A DNA stretch of 41,124 bases from an uncultured Bacilli bacterium (GTDB taxonomy: Bacteria; Bacillota_I; Bacilli_A; RF39; UBA660): assembly GCA_947632455.1 (NCBI GenBank), contig CANRPK010000010.1, positions 1 through 41,124 of the forward strand. The letters are read 5' to 3'. Of the stretch, positions 16,851 through 25,384 are shown piece after piece. Position numbers and translations under genes: made by a program. Every line of letters begins with the position of its first letter. Positions within the stretch are counted from its first letter, which is position 1. The notes beneath the pieces are model-generated. The model was not told the DNA's origin. It was given only the letters and a program-made list of their open reading frames with translations, and did not search any database.

Positions 16851-16876
16851 AAAAAAGAAAGTTTTTTTGCTTTCTT
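16851..16876 (-). terminator. Terminator of the dfrA-kinase operon
   Basis: AAGAAAG (16855-16861) and CTTTCTT (16870-16876) form a 7-bp stem with an eight-base loop; the minus strand continues with TTTT. It lies just after the kinase stop codon. Confidence 0.7.
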
Positions 16877-16877
16877 C

Positions 16878-17441
16878 TTAATTATTAATTTCAAAAAGTT
16901 TATTTATTTTTTCATAAGATTTAGAAAAGTCATCCATGGCTAATTCTATTACTTTAATATTTGGCAATTCTTTTATTTCGGGAATAATTGATTTATAAGT
17001 ATTTTGTTGATTAAGACTATTTTCTAGGCTAAAAGCTTGATAGTTATGATGTTCCCTTTTTAATCTTTCAGTAAAAATACTCGGATCTTCTAAATATAAT
17101 GAAATATAATAAATATCATAATTTAAATTACTTAATTTGGCTAGAAGTTCATGATATACATCAGTATAATCATATTCTTTATAACCTAAAAGAGAATATA
17201 CATAGTCCGTAAAGAATGTACGATCAAAGATTAAATTTACTCCACTATTTTCTATTTCTTGCATATAATTTAATAAAGCATAATACATAGTTTTACTTTT
17301 TTCTTTACCCGTTAAAGTTTTATCTTTACTACCAGTTAGGCGATAAAGATTGGACGCGGGAATATTTTCTCTTAAATAATTGGTTAAAGTAGTTTTGCCA
17401 CAACCTTGAGGACCCTCAACAATAATACATTTTGATTTCAT
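16878..17441 (-). CDS. P-loop deoxynucleoside or deoxynucleotide kinase (dTMP kinase-like)
   Basis: 187 residues. P-loop kinase: Walker A GPQGCGKTT near residue 10-18, the DR motif in LIFDRTFFTDYVYS near 71-85, and a lid region with RLKREHHNYQAF near 130-141. The family includes thymidylate kinases and deoxynucleoside kinases. The sequence does not decide between them. It overlaps the dfrA stop by four bases (ATGA) and is close to thyA, so a role in making dTDP or salvaging thymidine is likely. The tail resembles neither classical Tmk nor the Bacillus Dgk/Dck closely. Confidence 0.75.
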   Translation of the reverse strand: MKSKCIIVEGPQGCGKTTLTNYLRENIPASNLYRLTGSKDKTLTGKEKSKTMYYALLNYMQEIENSGVNLIFDRTFFTDYVYSLLGYKEYDYTDVYHELLAKLSNLNYDIYYISLYLEDPSIFTERLKREHHNYQAFSLENSLNQQNTYKSIIPEIKELPNIKVIELAMDDFSKSYEKINKLFEINN

Positions 17442-17920
17442 TTCTTTCTCCTTAATAAAACATGATGATATGACACTTCTTCTTCGACATCTTTTAAATT
17501 AGTTTTTTCATAATCTTGGGGATTAAAATTTGGAAAATATACATCAGCACTAGGACATTCGGCATCTATTTGAGTTAATAATAATTCATCACATAAAGGC
17601 AAAAATAATCTGTAAATAGATGAACCACCTATAATGTAAATATCTTCGTCAAGATTTTGTAAATATTTTACTAAAGTATCAAAATCATTAAATACTTTTA
17701 TGCCTTCAATATTAAGATTTTGATGCGTTAAAACAATATGTTCACGATGGGGTAAAAGTTTAGGTAAAGATGCAAAAGTATTATAACCCATGACTATTTT
17801 ATGATTTAAAGTAGTATTTTTAAAGAAAGTTAAATCTTCTTTTAAATGCCAGATAAGCTTATTATTTTTACCTAATTCATTATTTTTACCAATCGCGGCA
17901 ATAATTATTAATTTGGCCAT
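17438..17920 (-). CDS. dfrA: Dihydrofolate reductase
   Basis: 160 residues. Reduces dihydrofolate to tetrahydrofolate with NADPH. The N-terminus MAKLIIIAAIGKNNELGKNN, then LIWHLKEDLTFFKNTT (with the conserved W and the acidic active residue), IVMGYNTFASLP and YIIGGSSIYRLFLP, are the family landmarks. Preferred partner of thyA, which regenerates dihydrofolate and lies divergently 100 bases away. First gene of a two-gene operon with the kinase. SD AAGGAGGG. Confidence 0.94.
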   Translation of the reverse strand: MAKLIIIAAIGKNNELGKNNKLIWHLKEDLTFFKNTTLNHKIVMGYNTFASLPKLLPHREHIVLTHQNLNIEGIKVFNDFDTLVKYLQNLDEDIYIIGGSSIYRLFLPLCDELLLTQIDAECPSADVYFPNFNPQDYEKTNLKDVEEEVSYHHVLLRRKK

Positions 17921-17938
17921 ATCATACCCTCCTTATTA

Positions 17939-17967
17939 ACTCTACAAAAAAAGTCTAATTTTGTCAA
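17939..17967 (-). promoter_or_regulatory. Promoter of dfrA operon
   Basis: Minus strand TTGACA (complement of 17962-17967), a 17-base spacer and TAGAGT (complement of 17939-17944). Expected start of transcription near 17932, only about 12 bases before the ATG, so the leader holds little more than the SD. Confidence 0.6.
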
Positions 17968-17973
17968 GAAGGC

Positions 17974-18002
17974 TTGTTTTATTTATAGCACTCATTTATA
18001 CT
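17974..18002 (+). promoter_or_regulatory. Promoter of thyA
   Basis: TTGTTT at 17974-17979, 17-base spacer, TATACT at 17997-18002. GGAGG follows at 18011 and the ATG at 18021. It faces away from the dfrA promoter, which occupies 17939-17967, so the two promoters stand back to back. Confidence 0.55.
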
Positions 18003-18020
18003 AATAATATGGAGGTTATT

Positions 18021-18887
18021 ATGGAAGAGGTAAGAGGAACAAAGGGGGATATTTATACTAAAGAAATTATTAAAAAGATATTAGATGAAGGTTGTTTAGA
18101 TAAAAATCCAAGACCTAAATATAGTGATGGAACACCTGCACATACTTTGAGTGTCAATCATTTACTTTATTCTTATGATTTAACTAAAGATGAAAATCCC
18201 CTTATTACACTTAGACCGATTGCTGTTAAAAGTGCGATTGGAGAATTATTATGGATATATCAAGATGCATCAAATAATTTAGATTTATTAAAAGAAAAAT
18301 ATGGCGTTGATTGGTGGGATGAATGGGATATTGGTAATCGCACTATTGGGGCTTGTTATGGTGAAACAGTAAGAAGACATGATTTAATGCGTAATTTACT
18401 CGAGGGTATTAAAAATGATCCTGATGGTAGAAGACATACAATTAGTTTATGGCAAGAAGAAGATTTTAAAGATCCGCATGGTTTAAAGCCCTGCTGCTAT
18501 CAAACAATATTTAACGTTCGTCATGGTAAGGATGGCATAGATTATTTAGATATGGTTATGTTACAAAGATCTAGTGATTTTCTAACGGCTGGTTGTATTA
18601 ATCAAGTACAATATTTAGTATTTCAATATTTAGTTGCAAGACATACAGGATATACACCAGGAAAATTTAGTTGGTTTGTTGATAATGTTCAGATTTATGA
18701 TAGACATATTGAACAAGCCCATGAATTATTAGCAAGAGAACCTATTGAATGTCAGCCAAAAATATGGCTTAATCCGGAAAAGAAAGATTTTTATCAATTT
18801 ACACAAGATGATATTAAAATTGAGGGTTATCCTAGAGCTTTAATTAGAAAGAAAAATCCTCAAATGAATTTTGATTTAGGTATATAA
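18021..18887 (+). CDS. thyA: Thymidylate synthase, ThyA family with divergent active site
   Basis: 288 residues from the ATG after GGAGG; an upstream ATG at 17961 lies in the promoter and is unlikely. Converts dUMP to dTMP using methylene-tetrahydrofolate. Landmarks: RPIAVKSAIGELLWIYQ, DGRRHTISLWQ, the catalytic cysteine at about 158 in GLKPCCYQTIF, QRSSDFLTAGCINQVQY with the dUMP-binding Asn, and FVDNVQIYDRHIEQ. The usual PCH has become PCC and the usual LPFNIASY has become CINQVQY, so this is a divergent branch of the family. Overall length and order still fit a full enzyme. Divergent from dfrA and the kinase, which complete the dTMP route. Confidence 0.88.
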   Translation: MEEVRGTKGDIYTKEIIKKILDEGCLDKNPRPKYSDGTPAHTLSVNHLLYSYDLTKDENPLITLRPIAVKSAIGELLWIYQDASNNLDLLKEKYGVDWWDEWDIGNRTIGACYGETVRRHDLMRNLLEGIKNDPDGRRHTISLWQEEDFKDPHGLKPCCYQTIFNVRHGKDGIDYLDMVMLQRSSDFLTAGCINQVQYLVFQYLVARHTGYTPGKFSWFVDNVQIYDRHIEQAHELLAREPIECQPKIWLNPEKKDFYQFTQDDIKIEGYPRALIRKKNPQMNFDLGI

Positions 18888-18911
18888 AAACTGATTTAAT
18901 AATCAGTTTTT
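18886..18911. terminator. Bidirectional terminator thyA/clpC
   Basis: AAAAACTGATT (18886-18896) and AATCAGTTTTT (18901-18911) form a perfect 11-bp stem with a TAAT loop between convergent genes. Confidence 0.88.
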
Positions 18912-21045
18912 AAGTATTTACTTTTAAATTATATTTATTTATAACTCTATTTATATATCTAAATCCATATTTTTCATAATTGGTTTCTTTTAATAATTCA
19001 TTATAATCAAGATCTTGATTTTTTAAGTGTTCTTTTAAATAATTTAGAGTTTCTTCTTTAGTTGGGGCATTAAAATTAATTATATCATCAAAACGACCTA
19101 GAAATTCTTCAGTAAAAGTTTCGGTTAAATTATTCTTTTTATCACCAAAGCCAATACTGATATTTTTATAGGCATTAGAAGTCATAAAGATTAGAGTATG
19201 AGAAAAATCTATTGCTTCACCATGAGAGTCATGAATCACACCTTCATCCATAATTTGCAAAAATAAATTTAAAACACTAGGGTGGGCTTTTTCTATTTCA
19301 TCAACTAATATTACGGAATATGGATTATATTTAACTTTATTAAAAATATAATCATCCTCATAGCCAATATAACCATGCGATACACCAATAAGTTTATTAA
19401 CTGAAGTTTCTAAATTATATTCAGACATATCAAGTCTAATTAAATTATTTTTCATAGTATCACTAATTATTTTAACAGAAGATGTTTTACCTACTCCACT
19501 AGGGCCAACTAATAAAAGTTTTAAGTTGGTATCTTTTTTTAAATAAATATTTAAATTATCTAATAATTTATAAATAGCATTATTTTCATAAGAAATTTTA
19601 GAGATAAGTGCCCTTTTTATTTTTTCTAGTTCTTCTTCATGATTTAAAAACATTGGGATATGACTTTTAGTTTCAATTACTTTTAAGATATCTTCTTTAG
19701 TAATAGAAATATTGTTATTATCTTTTAAGTTCTCTATATTATTTTCTAATTTATTTATATTTATACATGTTTCTAGGGCTTGTTCATACTTACCTTCTTT
19801 AACATATTGTTCTTTTTTTAAAATAAGATCTTTTTTAGCTTGTTCTTGAGGTTTTATGTTATTTAAAGTTATACTCTTTCTTTTAACATGAGCACATATA
19901 CTATCTAATAAATCTATAGTTTTATCAGGATTTTTTTTAGAGAATATATATTTATTACCTAAACTTACAATATCTTCAATATTTTCTTCAGTTATTTTTA
20001 AGTGATGGTGATCTTCATAAGTCTTTTTAAGACCTAATAAAATAGTTTTCGTTTCTTCTTTAGATGGTTCTTTTATATATATTGTTTCAAAACGTCTTTC
20101 TAAAGCTTTATCTTTAGCTATATATCTTTCATATTCTATAGTAGTAGTGGCTCCGATTAAGCGAATATCTCCCCTGGCTAAATAAGGTTTTAAAATATCA
20201 CTAGCATTTATAGCTCCTTCGGCACCACCAGCATTAACCATAGAATGAACTTCATCTATAAATAAAATAATATTTTTATTTTTTAAGACTTCTTTTATTA
20301 TTTTAGTTAATCTTTCTTCAAATTCTCCACGATATTTGGTTCCACTTACTAAATCTCCCATGGGAAGTTCCACTATAAGAGTATTTTCTAAAGCAGCGGG
20401 TACTTCTTTAGCTACTATTTTACGAGCTAATTCTTCAACTATAGCGGTTTTCCCTACCCCAGCATCGCCAATTAAAAGGGGGTTACTTTTTTTCTTACGA
20501 AGTAAAACTTCAATTAAATTATTAACTTCTTTTTCACGACCTATACATTTATCAAAAGTATCAACTTTATTATTTAAGATAGTGCCTACGGTAAATAATT
20601 CTAATTTTTCTTGAGGAAGATTACTAGGTTTTATTTTTAAATCTTCATATAATTCTTCTAAATTAATACCTAGACTGAGCATTATTCTAATAGCTATTCC
20701 CTCGCCTTCATCTAATAAAGCTAGAAAAAGATGGGTTGGCGTTACTAAACCTTTATTATTTTCTGTAGCATCCTCGAGGGCATTACTAAGTATTCTTTTT
20801 AATAGAGGAGTATATAAATTTACTTCGATATTTTTTTTAGGTACTCCGACTATATTAATTAATTCTTTTTTAAATATGTTATAATCTAAATTATATTCTT
20901 GTAATTTATCCTTTAGAGGATCATTACTTTTTAAGATACTTAATAATAAATGTTCACTTCCTACATAGGGATGATGCAAGTTATATCTTTCTAATTCAGC
21001 TTCTTTTAAAATAGTACTTCCCATAAATCCAAAGTTATTAAACAT
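18910..21045 (-). CDS. clpC: ClpC-type AAA+ protease ATPase, short C-terminus
   Basis: 711 residues, about 100 fewer than typical ClpC. Unfolds proteins for ClpP. Order: Clp N-domain (residues 1-145, two repeats, HHPYVGSEHLLL and VTPTHLFLALL), first AAA+ with GDAGVGKTAI near 195 and ILFIDEVHS near 265, a short middle region with a UVR-like helix (KEGKYEQALETCININKLEN), and second AAA+ with GPSGVGKTSS near 515 and VDEIEKAHPS. The loop ISIGFGDKK contains IGF, the ClpP-docking tripeptide in Clp ATPases. The end (FRYINRVINKYNLKVNT) stops soon after the D2 sensor region, so the small D2 lobe is reduced. No CtsR or McsAB genes are next to it, unlike in Bacillus. Confidence 0.87.
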   Translation of the reverse strand: MFNNFGFMGSTILKEAELERYNLHHPYVGSEHLLLSILKSNDPLKDKLQEYNLDYNIFKKELINIVGVPKKNIEVNLYTPLLKRILSNALEDATENNKGLVTPTHLFLALLDEGEGIAIRIMLSLGINLEELYEDLKIKPSNLPQEKLELFTVGTILNNKVDTFDKCIGREKEVNNLIEVLLRKKKSNPLLIGDAGVGKTAIVEELARKIVAKEVPAALENTLIVELPMGDLVSGTKYRGEFEERLTKIIKEVLKNKNIILFIDEVHSMVNAGGAEGAINASDILKPYLARGDIRLIGATTTIEYERYIAKDKALERRFETIYIKEPSKEETKTILLGLKKTYEDHHHLKITEENIEDIVSLGNKYIFSKKNPDKTIDLLDSICAHVKRKSITLNNIKPQEQAKKDLILKKEQYVKEGKYEQALETCININKLENNIENLKDNNNISITKEDILKVIETKSHIPMFLNHEEELEKIKRALISKISYENNAIYKLLDNLNIYLKKDTNLKLLLVGPSGVGKTSSVKIISDTMKNNLIRLDMSEYNLETSVNKLIGVSHGYIGYEDDYIFNKVKYNPYSVILVDEIEKAHPSVLNLFLQIMDEGVIHDSHGEAIDFSHTLIFMTSNAYKNISIGFGDKKNNLTETFTEEFLGRFDDIINFNAPTKEETLNYLKEHLKNQDLDYNELLKETNYEKYGFRYINRVINKYNLKVNT

Positions 21046-21087
21046 TTTTTCCTCCTTTATAAGTCTATGTAAATTATGAGAAAAAAA

Positions 21088-21113
21088 GAAGTAGTTTATT
21101 CATTTACTACTTC
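21088..21113 (-). terminator. Terminator of the ftsY-ylxM-nudix operon
   Basis: GAAGTAGT (21088-21095) and ACTACTTC (21106-21113) form an 8-bp stem that includes the last codons of the Nudix gene. The minus strand continues with TTTTTTT. Confidence 0.8.
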
Positions 21114-21578
21114 ATCTTTATTTATTATATGAAATAATTCTTCTTGATTTAAATAATTATAAAGAATTTCTGGTTTAAAATTATCTTTAGTAATTTTATC
21201 TTTGGCAATCCATTTAAATTTAGAAGTTTTAGCTTCTTCTTTATTAATAATATTATCTTGTTTATAGGCTTCTTTATCAGTAAATTTAAGTTCATAGATG
21301 ATTAATATTTCATGACAGGCTCCTTTAGTATATTTAGAAGTAAAGAAATTTTCCACTATACCCATGCATCTTACAACTTCAACATTTAAACCAGTTTCTT
21401 CAAAAAATTCTCTTTTTATAGCTTCACTAGAAGTTTCACCTAGTTTTACTCGACCACCAATAAAAGAATAATAATTATTATCCGTATTTTCTTCTAGTAA
21501 AACATAATTATCTTTTTTAATTAGACAGCCAACCCGGTAATTAAAACTTATATTGGGAAATTTAAAACTTATATCCAT
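21096..21578 (-). CDS. Nudix hydrolase
   Basis: 160 residues. The Nudix box is complete: GGRVKLGETSSEAIKREF followed by FEETGL, with Gly, Glu and the REXXEE set in the right spacing near residues 41-63. Cleaves a nucleoside diphosphate linked to some moiety; substrate unknown. It follows ylxM by 15 bases, in the place where ffh would often stand in other Firmicutes. Ends in a terminator that overlaps its stop. Confidence 0.88.
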   Translation of the reverse strand: MDISFKFPNISFNYRVGCLIKKDNYVLLEENTDNNYYSFIGGRVKLGETSSEAIKREFFEETGLNVEVVRCMGIVENFFTSKYTKGACHEILIIYELKFTDKEAYKQDNIINKEEAKTSKFKWIAKDKITKDNFKPEILYNYLNQEELFHIINKDEVVNE

Positions 21579-21593
21579 ATTAACCTCACTATT

Positions 21594-21899
21594 TTAAGCT
21601 TCAATTATTTTAGTTATTTTTTCTTTTAATTTAATAATATCATTTTCATTTAGTAAATTAGTTAATGTTTGTTTGGTTTTTAAAATATTTAATTTAGTTT
21701 CATAATTAATTAATTTAGTTTCTACTTGTTTTAAAGTTTTACTAACACTAGCTTTAGTTATATGACGATTTTCTGCGATTTCTGTTAGAGATAAATCTTC
21801 AAAATAATAATTTTTAAAGGTATCTTGTTCAATTTCGGTTAATAAATCTTTATAGATATCAAATAAACTATTTAAATAATCTCTATTTTCCATCGTCAA
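21594..21899 (-). CDS. ylxM: YlxM/UPF0122 helix-turn-helix protein, SRP-associated
   Basis: 101 residues from TTG, or 99 from the ATG at 21893. Small sigma70-region-4-like helix-turn-helix protein: YKDLLTEIEQDTFKNYYFED then LSLTEIAENRHITKASVSKTLKQVE. In Firmicutes this family is encoded with ftsY and ffh and is thought to modulate the signal recognition particle. AAGGA lies 5 bases before the TTG and 11 before the ATG, so the TTG is slightly favoured. The gene overlaps the 3' end of ftsY. Confidence 0.88.
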   Translation of the reverse strand: MTMENRDYLNSLFDIYKDLLTEIEQDTFKNYYFEDLSLTEIAENRHITKASVSKTLKQVETKLINYETKLNILKTKQTLTNLLNENDIIKLKEKITKIIEA

Positions 21900-22881
21900 T
21901 CATATCCTTAAATAAACCATATATATAAGCTTCTATATCAAAGGTTTTTAAATCAGTCATAGCTTCACCTAAACCAATAAATTTAACAGGAATATTAACA
22001 CTTTCTTTAATAGCTAGGACTATACCTCCTTTAGCAGTTCCATCAAGTTTAGTTAAAACTATACCAGTAATATTAGTAATACTTTTAAAACTTTCGGCTT
22101 GTAATATACCATTTTGACCAGTCGCGGCATCAATTACTAAAAGAGTTTCATGAGGAGCATTAGGTATATTCATGCCAATTACTTTATTAATTTTTTCTAA
22201 TTCTTTCATTAAATTAGCTTTATTTTGTAGACGACCGGCTGTATCAATTAAAACAATATCAGCTTGTTCTTCTTTAGCTTTTTTTAAACCATCAAATATT
22301 ACTCCAGCCGGATCAGTATTTTTGGCACCATAAAATAAAGATCCAGTTTTATTAGCCCACTCTTCTAATTGTTCAACCGCGCCAGCTCGAAATGTATCTC
22401 CAGCGATAAGCATAACTTTTTTACCTTCATTTTTATATTTATAAGCTAGTTTCGCAATAGTCGTAGTCTTTCCTACCCCATTTACTCCGACCATTAAAAT
22501 AACAGTTGGACCATCAGGATTAATATTAATTTTATCACTTAAAGATTCCCCAGAGACATATATTATAAATAATTCATCAATAATTACTTCTTGTAAATAT
22601 TTAGGATCAGTAATATTTTCTTTTTTAACCCGATCTTTTAGACGATCAATAAATTTCATGACGGTATTTACACCTATATCAGCCATAATAAGAATATTTT
22701 CTAATTCTTCATAATAATCATCTGTTACTTTGGTAAATTTATGACCTAACACTGATAATTCACTAACAAATTCCTTACGAGTTTTTTCTAAACCTTTTTC
22801 ATAAGCTGCAATATTTTGGCTTTCTTCCTTTTTTGTTTCTTTTTTATAAATTATACTTTTAAATTTTTCAAATAATCCCAT
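21883..22881 (-). CDS. ftsY: Signal recognition particle receptor FtsY
   Basis: 332 residues. GTPase that receives ribosome-SRP complexes at the membrane. A short charged N-terminus, a helical N domain (residues 30-110) and the G domain: GVNGVGKTTTIAKLA near 129-143, DTFRAGAVEQLEEWA, DTAGRLQNKANLMKEL, and TKLDGTAKGGIVL near 275. The acidic A domain seen in E. coli is absent, as in other Gram-positives. First gene of the ftsY-ylxM-nudix operon; ffh itself is not in this window. Confidence 0.96.
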   Translation of the reverse strand: MGLFEKFKSIIYKKETKKEESQNIAAYEKGLEKTRKEFVSELSVLGHKFTKVTDDYYEELENILIMADIGVNTVMKFIDRLKDRVKKENITDPKYLQEVIIDELFIIYVSGESLSDKININPDGPTVILMVGVNGVGKTTTIAKLAYKYKNEGKKVMLIAGDTFRAGAVEQLEEWANKTGSLFYGAKNTDPAGVIFDGLKKAKEEQADIVLIDTAGRLQNKANLMKELEKINKVIGMNIPNAPHETLLVIDAATGQNGILQAESFKSITNITGIVLTKLDGTAKGGIVLAIKESVNIPVKFIGLGEAMTDLKTFDIEAYIYGLFKDMIDDGK

Positions 22882-23038
22882 TATTTTTCACCTTTAAATA
22901 TCATATCATAAATTTAAAGATTATAGCAATTATTTTCGTATATCTATTATTTTTTTTAGTAAAATGTAAGGGCTTTTACAAGATTTTTATTTTATTATTT
23001 TAGTTTTTAAAATAAATGTAGAAATGTGTAATAAACTT

Positions 23039-23067
23039 TTGCATTAATGACTTTTTTTTGGTACAAT
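23039..23067 (+). promoter_or_regulatory. Promoter of ftsK-like gene
   Basis: TTGCAT at 23039-23044, a 17-base spacer and TACAAT at 23062-23067. AAGGTGA begins six bases after the -10 box and the ATG is at 23087, so the transcript would start at or inside the SD. Confidence 0.6.
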
Positions 23068-23086
23068 TATATAAGGTGAATATAAA

Positions 23087-25324
23087 ATGGCAAAGAAAAA
23101 AAAATCTAGTACTAGTGAAAGTAATAGCTTTCCATATAGTGTAGAGCTTACAGGTCTTATATTAATATTAATAGGTCTAATTGGATTTGGTTTTGGACCA
23201 GTCGGATCGTTTATAAAACAATTTGCAATGTTTTTAGTAGGAGGTTGGGCTTGGCTCTTTTTATTGCTGGCTATTCTCATTCTTGGGGCTTACATGTTGT
23301 TTAAAAGAAAATTACCAAAATTTTTAAGTCAAAGATTAATTGGATTATATGTTATAATCATAGTTATTTTATTAGCTAGTCATTTTGGTTTTATTGAACA
23401 ATGTAAAGGTCCGGCGGATATACTTCAATCAACAGTTAATCAATATATGGATAGAAAAGATACAATCGGAGGTACAACAGCTTTATTTACGAGTGGTGAT
23501 ACTTCGATTGAGATTGGTGGAGGTATTGTTGGAGCTGGGGTTGCGGCTTTATTTAGCAGTTTATTTGGTCTTACTGGTTCAAAGATAGTAGCAATTATTT
23601 TAGTTATATTTGGAACGATTTTATTATTTAATATTACAATCGCGGATATATTTAAGAAAATTAAAGAATCCTTTAAGAATATTAGAGATGAAGAAGAAGT
23701 TATGCCAAAAGTTCAAGAACATGAGACAAAAATGTATGATTATGAAGAAGAAAAAGATTTTGAGGCACCTAAAGATGATAAAATTGTAATAACTAGTATG
23801 GAAGAATTAAAAACAATGAAAGAACCTCAAGTAGTTAAAGAAAATTTAGAACAACCGGAAAATAAAGTTTATGAAATTAATTCTAGTTATACTTTACCAC
23901 CTTTATCTTTATTAGATGATGTAAAAGAACAAAAGAAAGTTAATTCAAATAATTATATAAGAAGTAACAAAGAAAACTTAGAAAGAGTTTTAAAAGATTT
24001 TCAAATTAATGGTCAAGTTGTAGAAATTCATATTGGTCCAGCAGTAACACAATTTGAAGTTAAAGTTCCTAGTGGAACTAAAGTTAGTAGAATAAGTGGA
24101 ATAAACAAAGAAATTGCTTTAGCTTTAGCGGCTAAAGATGTTAGAATACAAGCCCCTATTCCAGGAAAAAGTACTATTGGTATTGAAATTCCTAATCCAT
24201 CAATTAGCATGGTTAAATTTAAAGAAGTATTAGCATACGAAGGTAAAGAAGCTAGTGGTAAAATTATTGTAGCTTTAGGTAAAGATATTATGGGTAAACC
24301 TCAACTCGCTGATTTATCTAAAATGCCCCACCTTCTTATTGCAGGTTCTACTGGTTCTGGTAAATCTGTTTGTACAAATACAATTATCTGTTCAATCTTA
24401 ATGCGTTATAAACCGGATGAAGTTAAATTAATGTTAGTTGATCCTAAAAAAGTTGAGCTTTCTAATTATAATGGTATCCCTCACCTTTTATGTCCCGTAG
24501 TTAGTGATCCTAAAAAAGCTAGTATTGCTCTACAAAAACTTGTCGCAGAAATGGAAAGAAGATACGATTTATTTAGTGAGAAAAACGTTAAGAATATTGC
24601 TGGTTATAATGAACTTATTGATAAAGAAAATAAAAATAAAGATGAAAAAATGCCTAGAATGCACTATATAGTAGCCATCATCGATGAGCTTGCTGATTTA
24701 ATGTTAGTTGCTTCTAAAGAAGTTGAAGATTCAATTATGCGAATTACTCAAATGGCTAGAGCGGCCGGTATTCATTTAATAGTCGCTACTCAAAGACCTT
24801 CAACTGATGTTATTACGGGAGTTGTTAAAGCTAATATCCCTTCGCGTATTGCATTTGCTGTTGCTAGTAATATAGATTCGCGAACTATTTTAGATTCTAG
24901 TGGAGCGGAAAAACTTTTAGGTAAAGGTGATATGTTATTTTTACCGATGGGTGAAAATGTTCCTACTCGTATTCAAGGATGTTTTATTGATGATGCCGAA
25001 ATTGCTAGAATTATTGACTTTGTTTGTAAACAACAAGGAGCGCATTATGACAGTGAAATGGAAAATTTAAATACTAATGAAAATGGTATTCACGGACTTC
25101 CGGATGAAAAAGAAGAATATGACGATCCTTTATATAATGAAATTGTCGAATTTGCTATTCAAACAGGTAAAGTTAGTACTTCCTTATTACAAAGAAGATT
25201 TAGATTAGGTTATAACCGAGCAGCTAGAGTGGTAGATTTGCTTGAAGAAAGAGGTATTGTAGGACCCGCTAATGGTTCTAAACCTCGAGAAGTATTGGTT
25301 AAATTAGAAGATAAAACTGAATAA
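23087..25324 (+). CDS. ftsK: DNA translocase FtsK/SpoIIIE
   Basis: 745 residues. Hexameric DNA pump at the division septum that clears chromosome ends. About four membrane helices at residues 18-180 (including a glycine-rich extracellular loop near 130-155), a charged linker to about 280, then the alpha and beta motor domains with Walker A IAGSTGSGKSVCTN near 420, Walker B IVAIIDELADLM near 528, QMARAAGIHLIVATQRPS and the C-terminal gamma winged helix (STSLLQRRFRLGYNRAARVVDLLEE) that reads KOPS. The linker is short. Not a T4SS coupling protein: the gamma domain and membrane layout are those of FtsK. Confidence 0.95.
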   Translation: MAKKKKSSTSESNSFPYSVELTGLILILIGLIGFGFGPVGSFIKQFAMFLVGGWAWLFLLLAILILGAYMLFKRKLPKFLSQRLIGLYVIIIVILLASHFGFIEQCKGPADILQSTVNQYMDRKDTIGGTTALFTSGDTSIEIGGGIVGAGVAALFSSLFGLTGSKIVAIILVIFGTILLFNITIADIFKKIKESFKNIRDEEEVMPKVQEHETKMYDYEEEKDFEAPKDDKIVITSMEELKTMKEPQVVKENLEQPENKVYEINSSYTLPPLSLLDDVKEQKKVNSNNYIRSNKENLERVLKDFQINGQVVEIHIGPAVTQFEVKVPSGTKVSRISGINKEIALALAAKDVRIQAPIPGKSTIGIEIPNPSISMVKFKEVLAYEGKEASGKIIVALGKDIMGKPQLADLSKMPHLLIAGSTGSGKSVCTNTIICSILMRYKPDEVKLMLVDPKKVELSNYNGIPHLLCPVVSDPKKASIALQKLVAEMERRYDLFSEKNVKNIAGYNELIDKENKNKDEKMPRMHYIVAIIDELADLMLVASKEVEDSIMRITQMARAAGIHLIVATQRPSTDVITGVVKANIPSRIAFAVASNIDSRTILDSSGAEKLLGKGDMLFLPMGENVPTRIQGCFIDDAEIARIIDFVCKQQGAHYDSEMENLNTNENGIHGLPDEKEEYDDPLYNEIVEFAIQTGKVSTSLLQRRFRLGYNRAARVVDLLEERGIVGPANGSKPREVLVKLEDKTE

Positions 25325-25384
25325 AAATATAAATTGCAAATAAATATATATTATGATAAAATAATGGTGAAAGGATGAGGTATA

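Noticed and set aside
23087-25324. The FtsK-like gene as the coupling ATPase of the pilin/TrbL region
   Set aside because: It has the FtsK membrane layout and the KOPS-reading gamma domain and lies 13 kb away among housekeeping genes.
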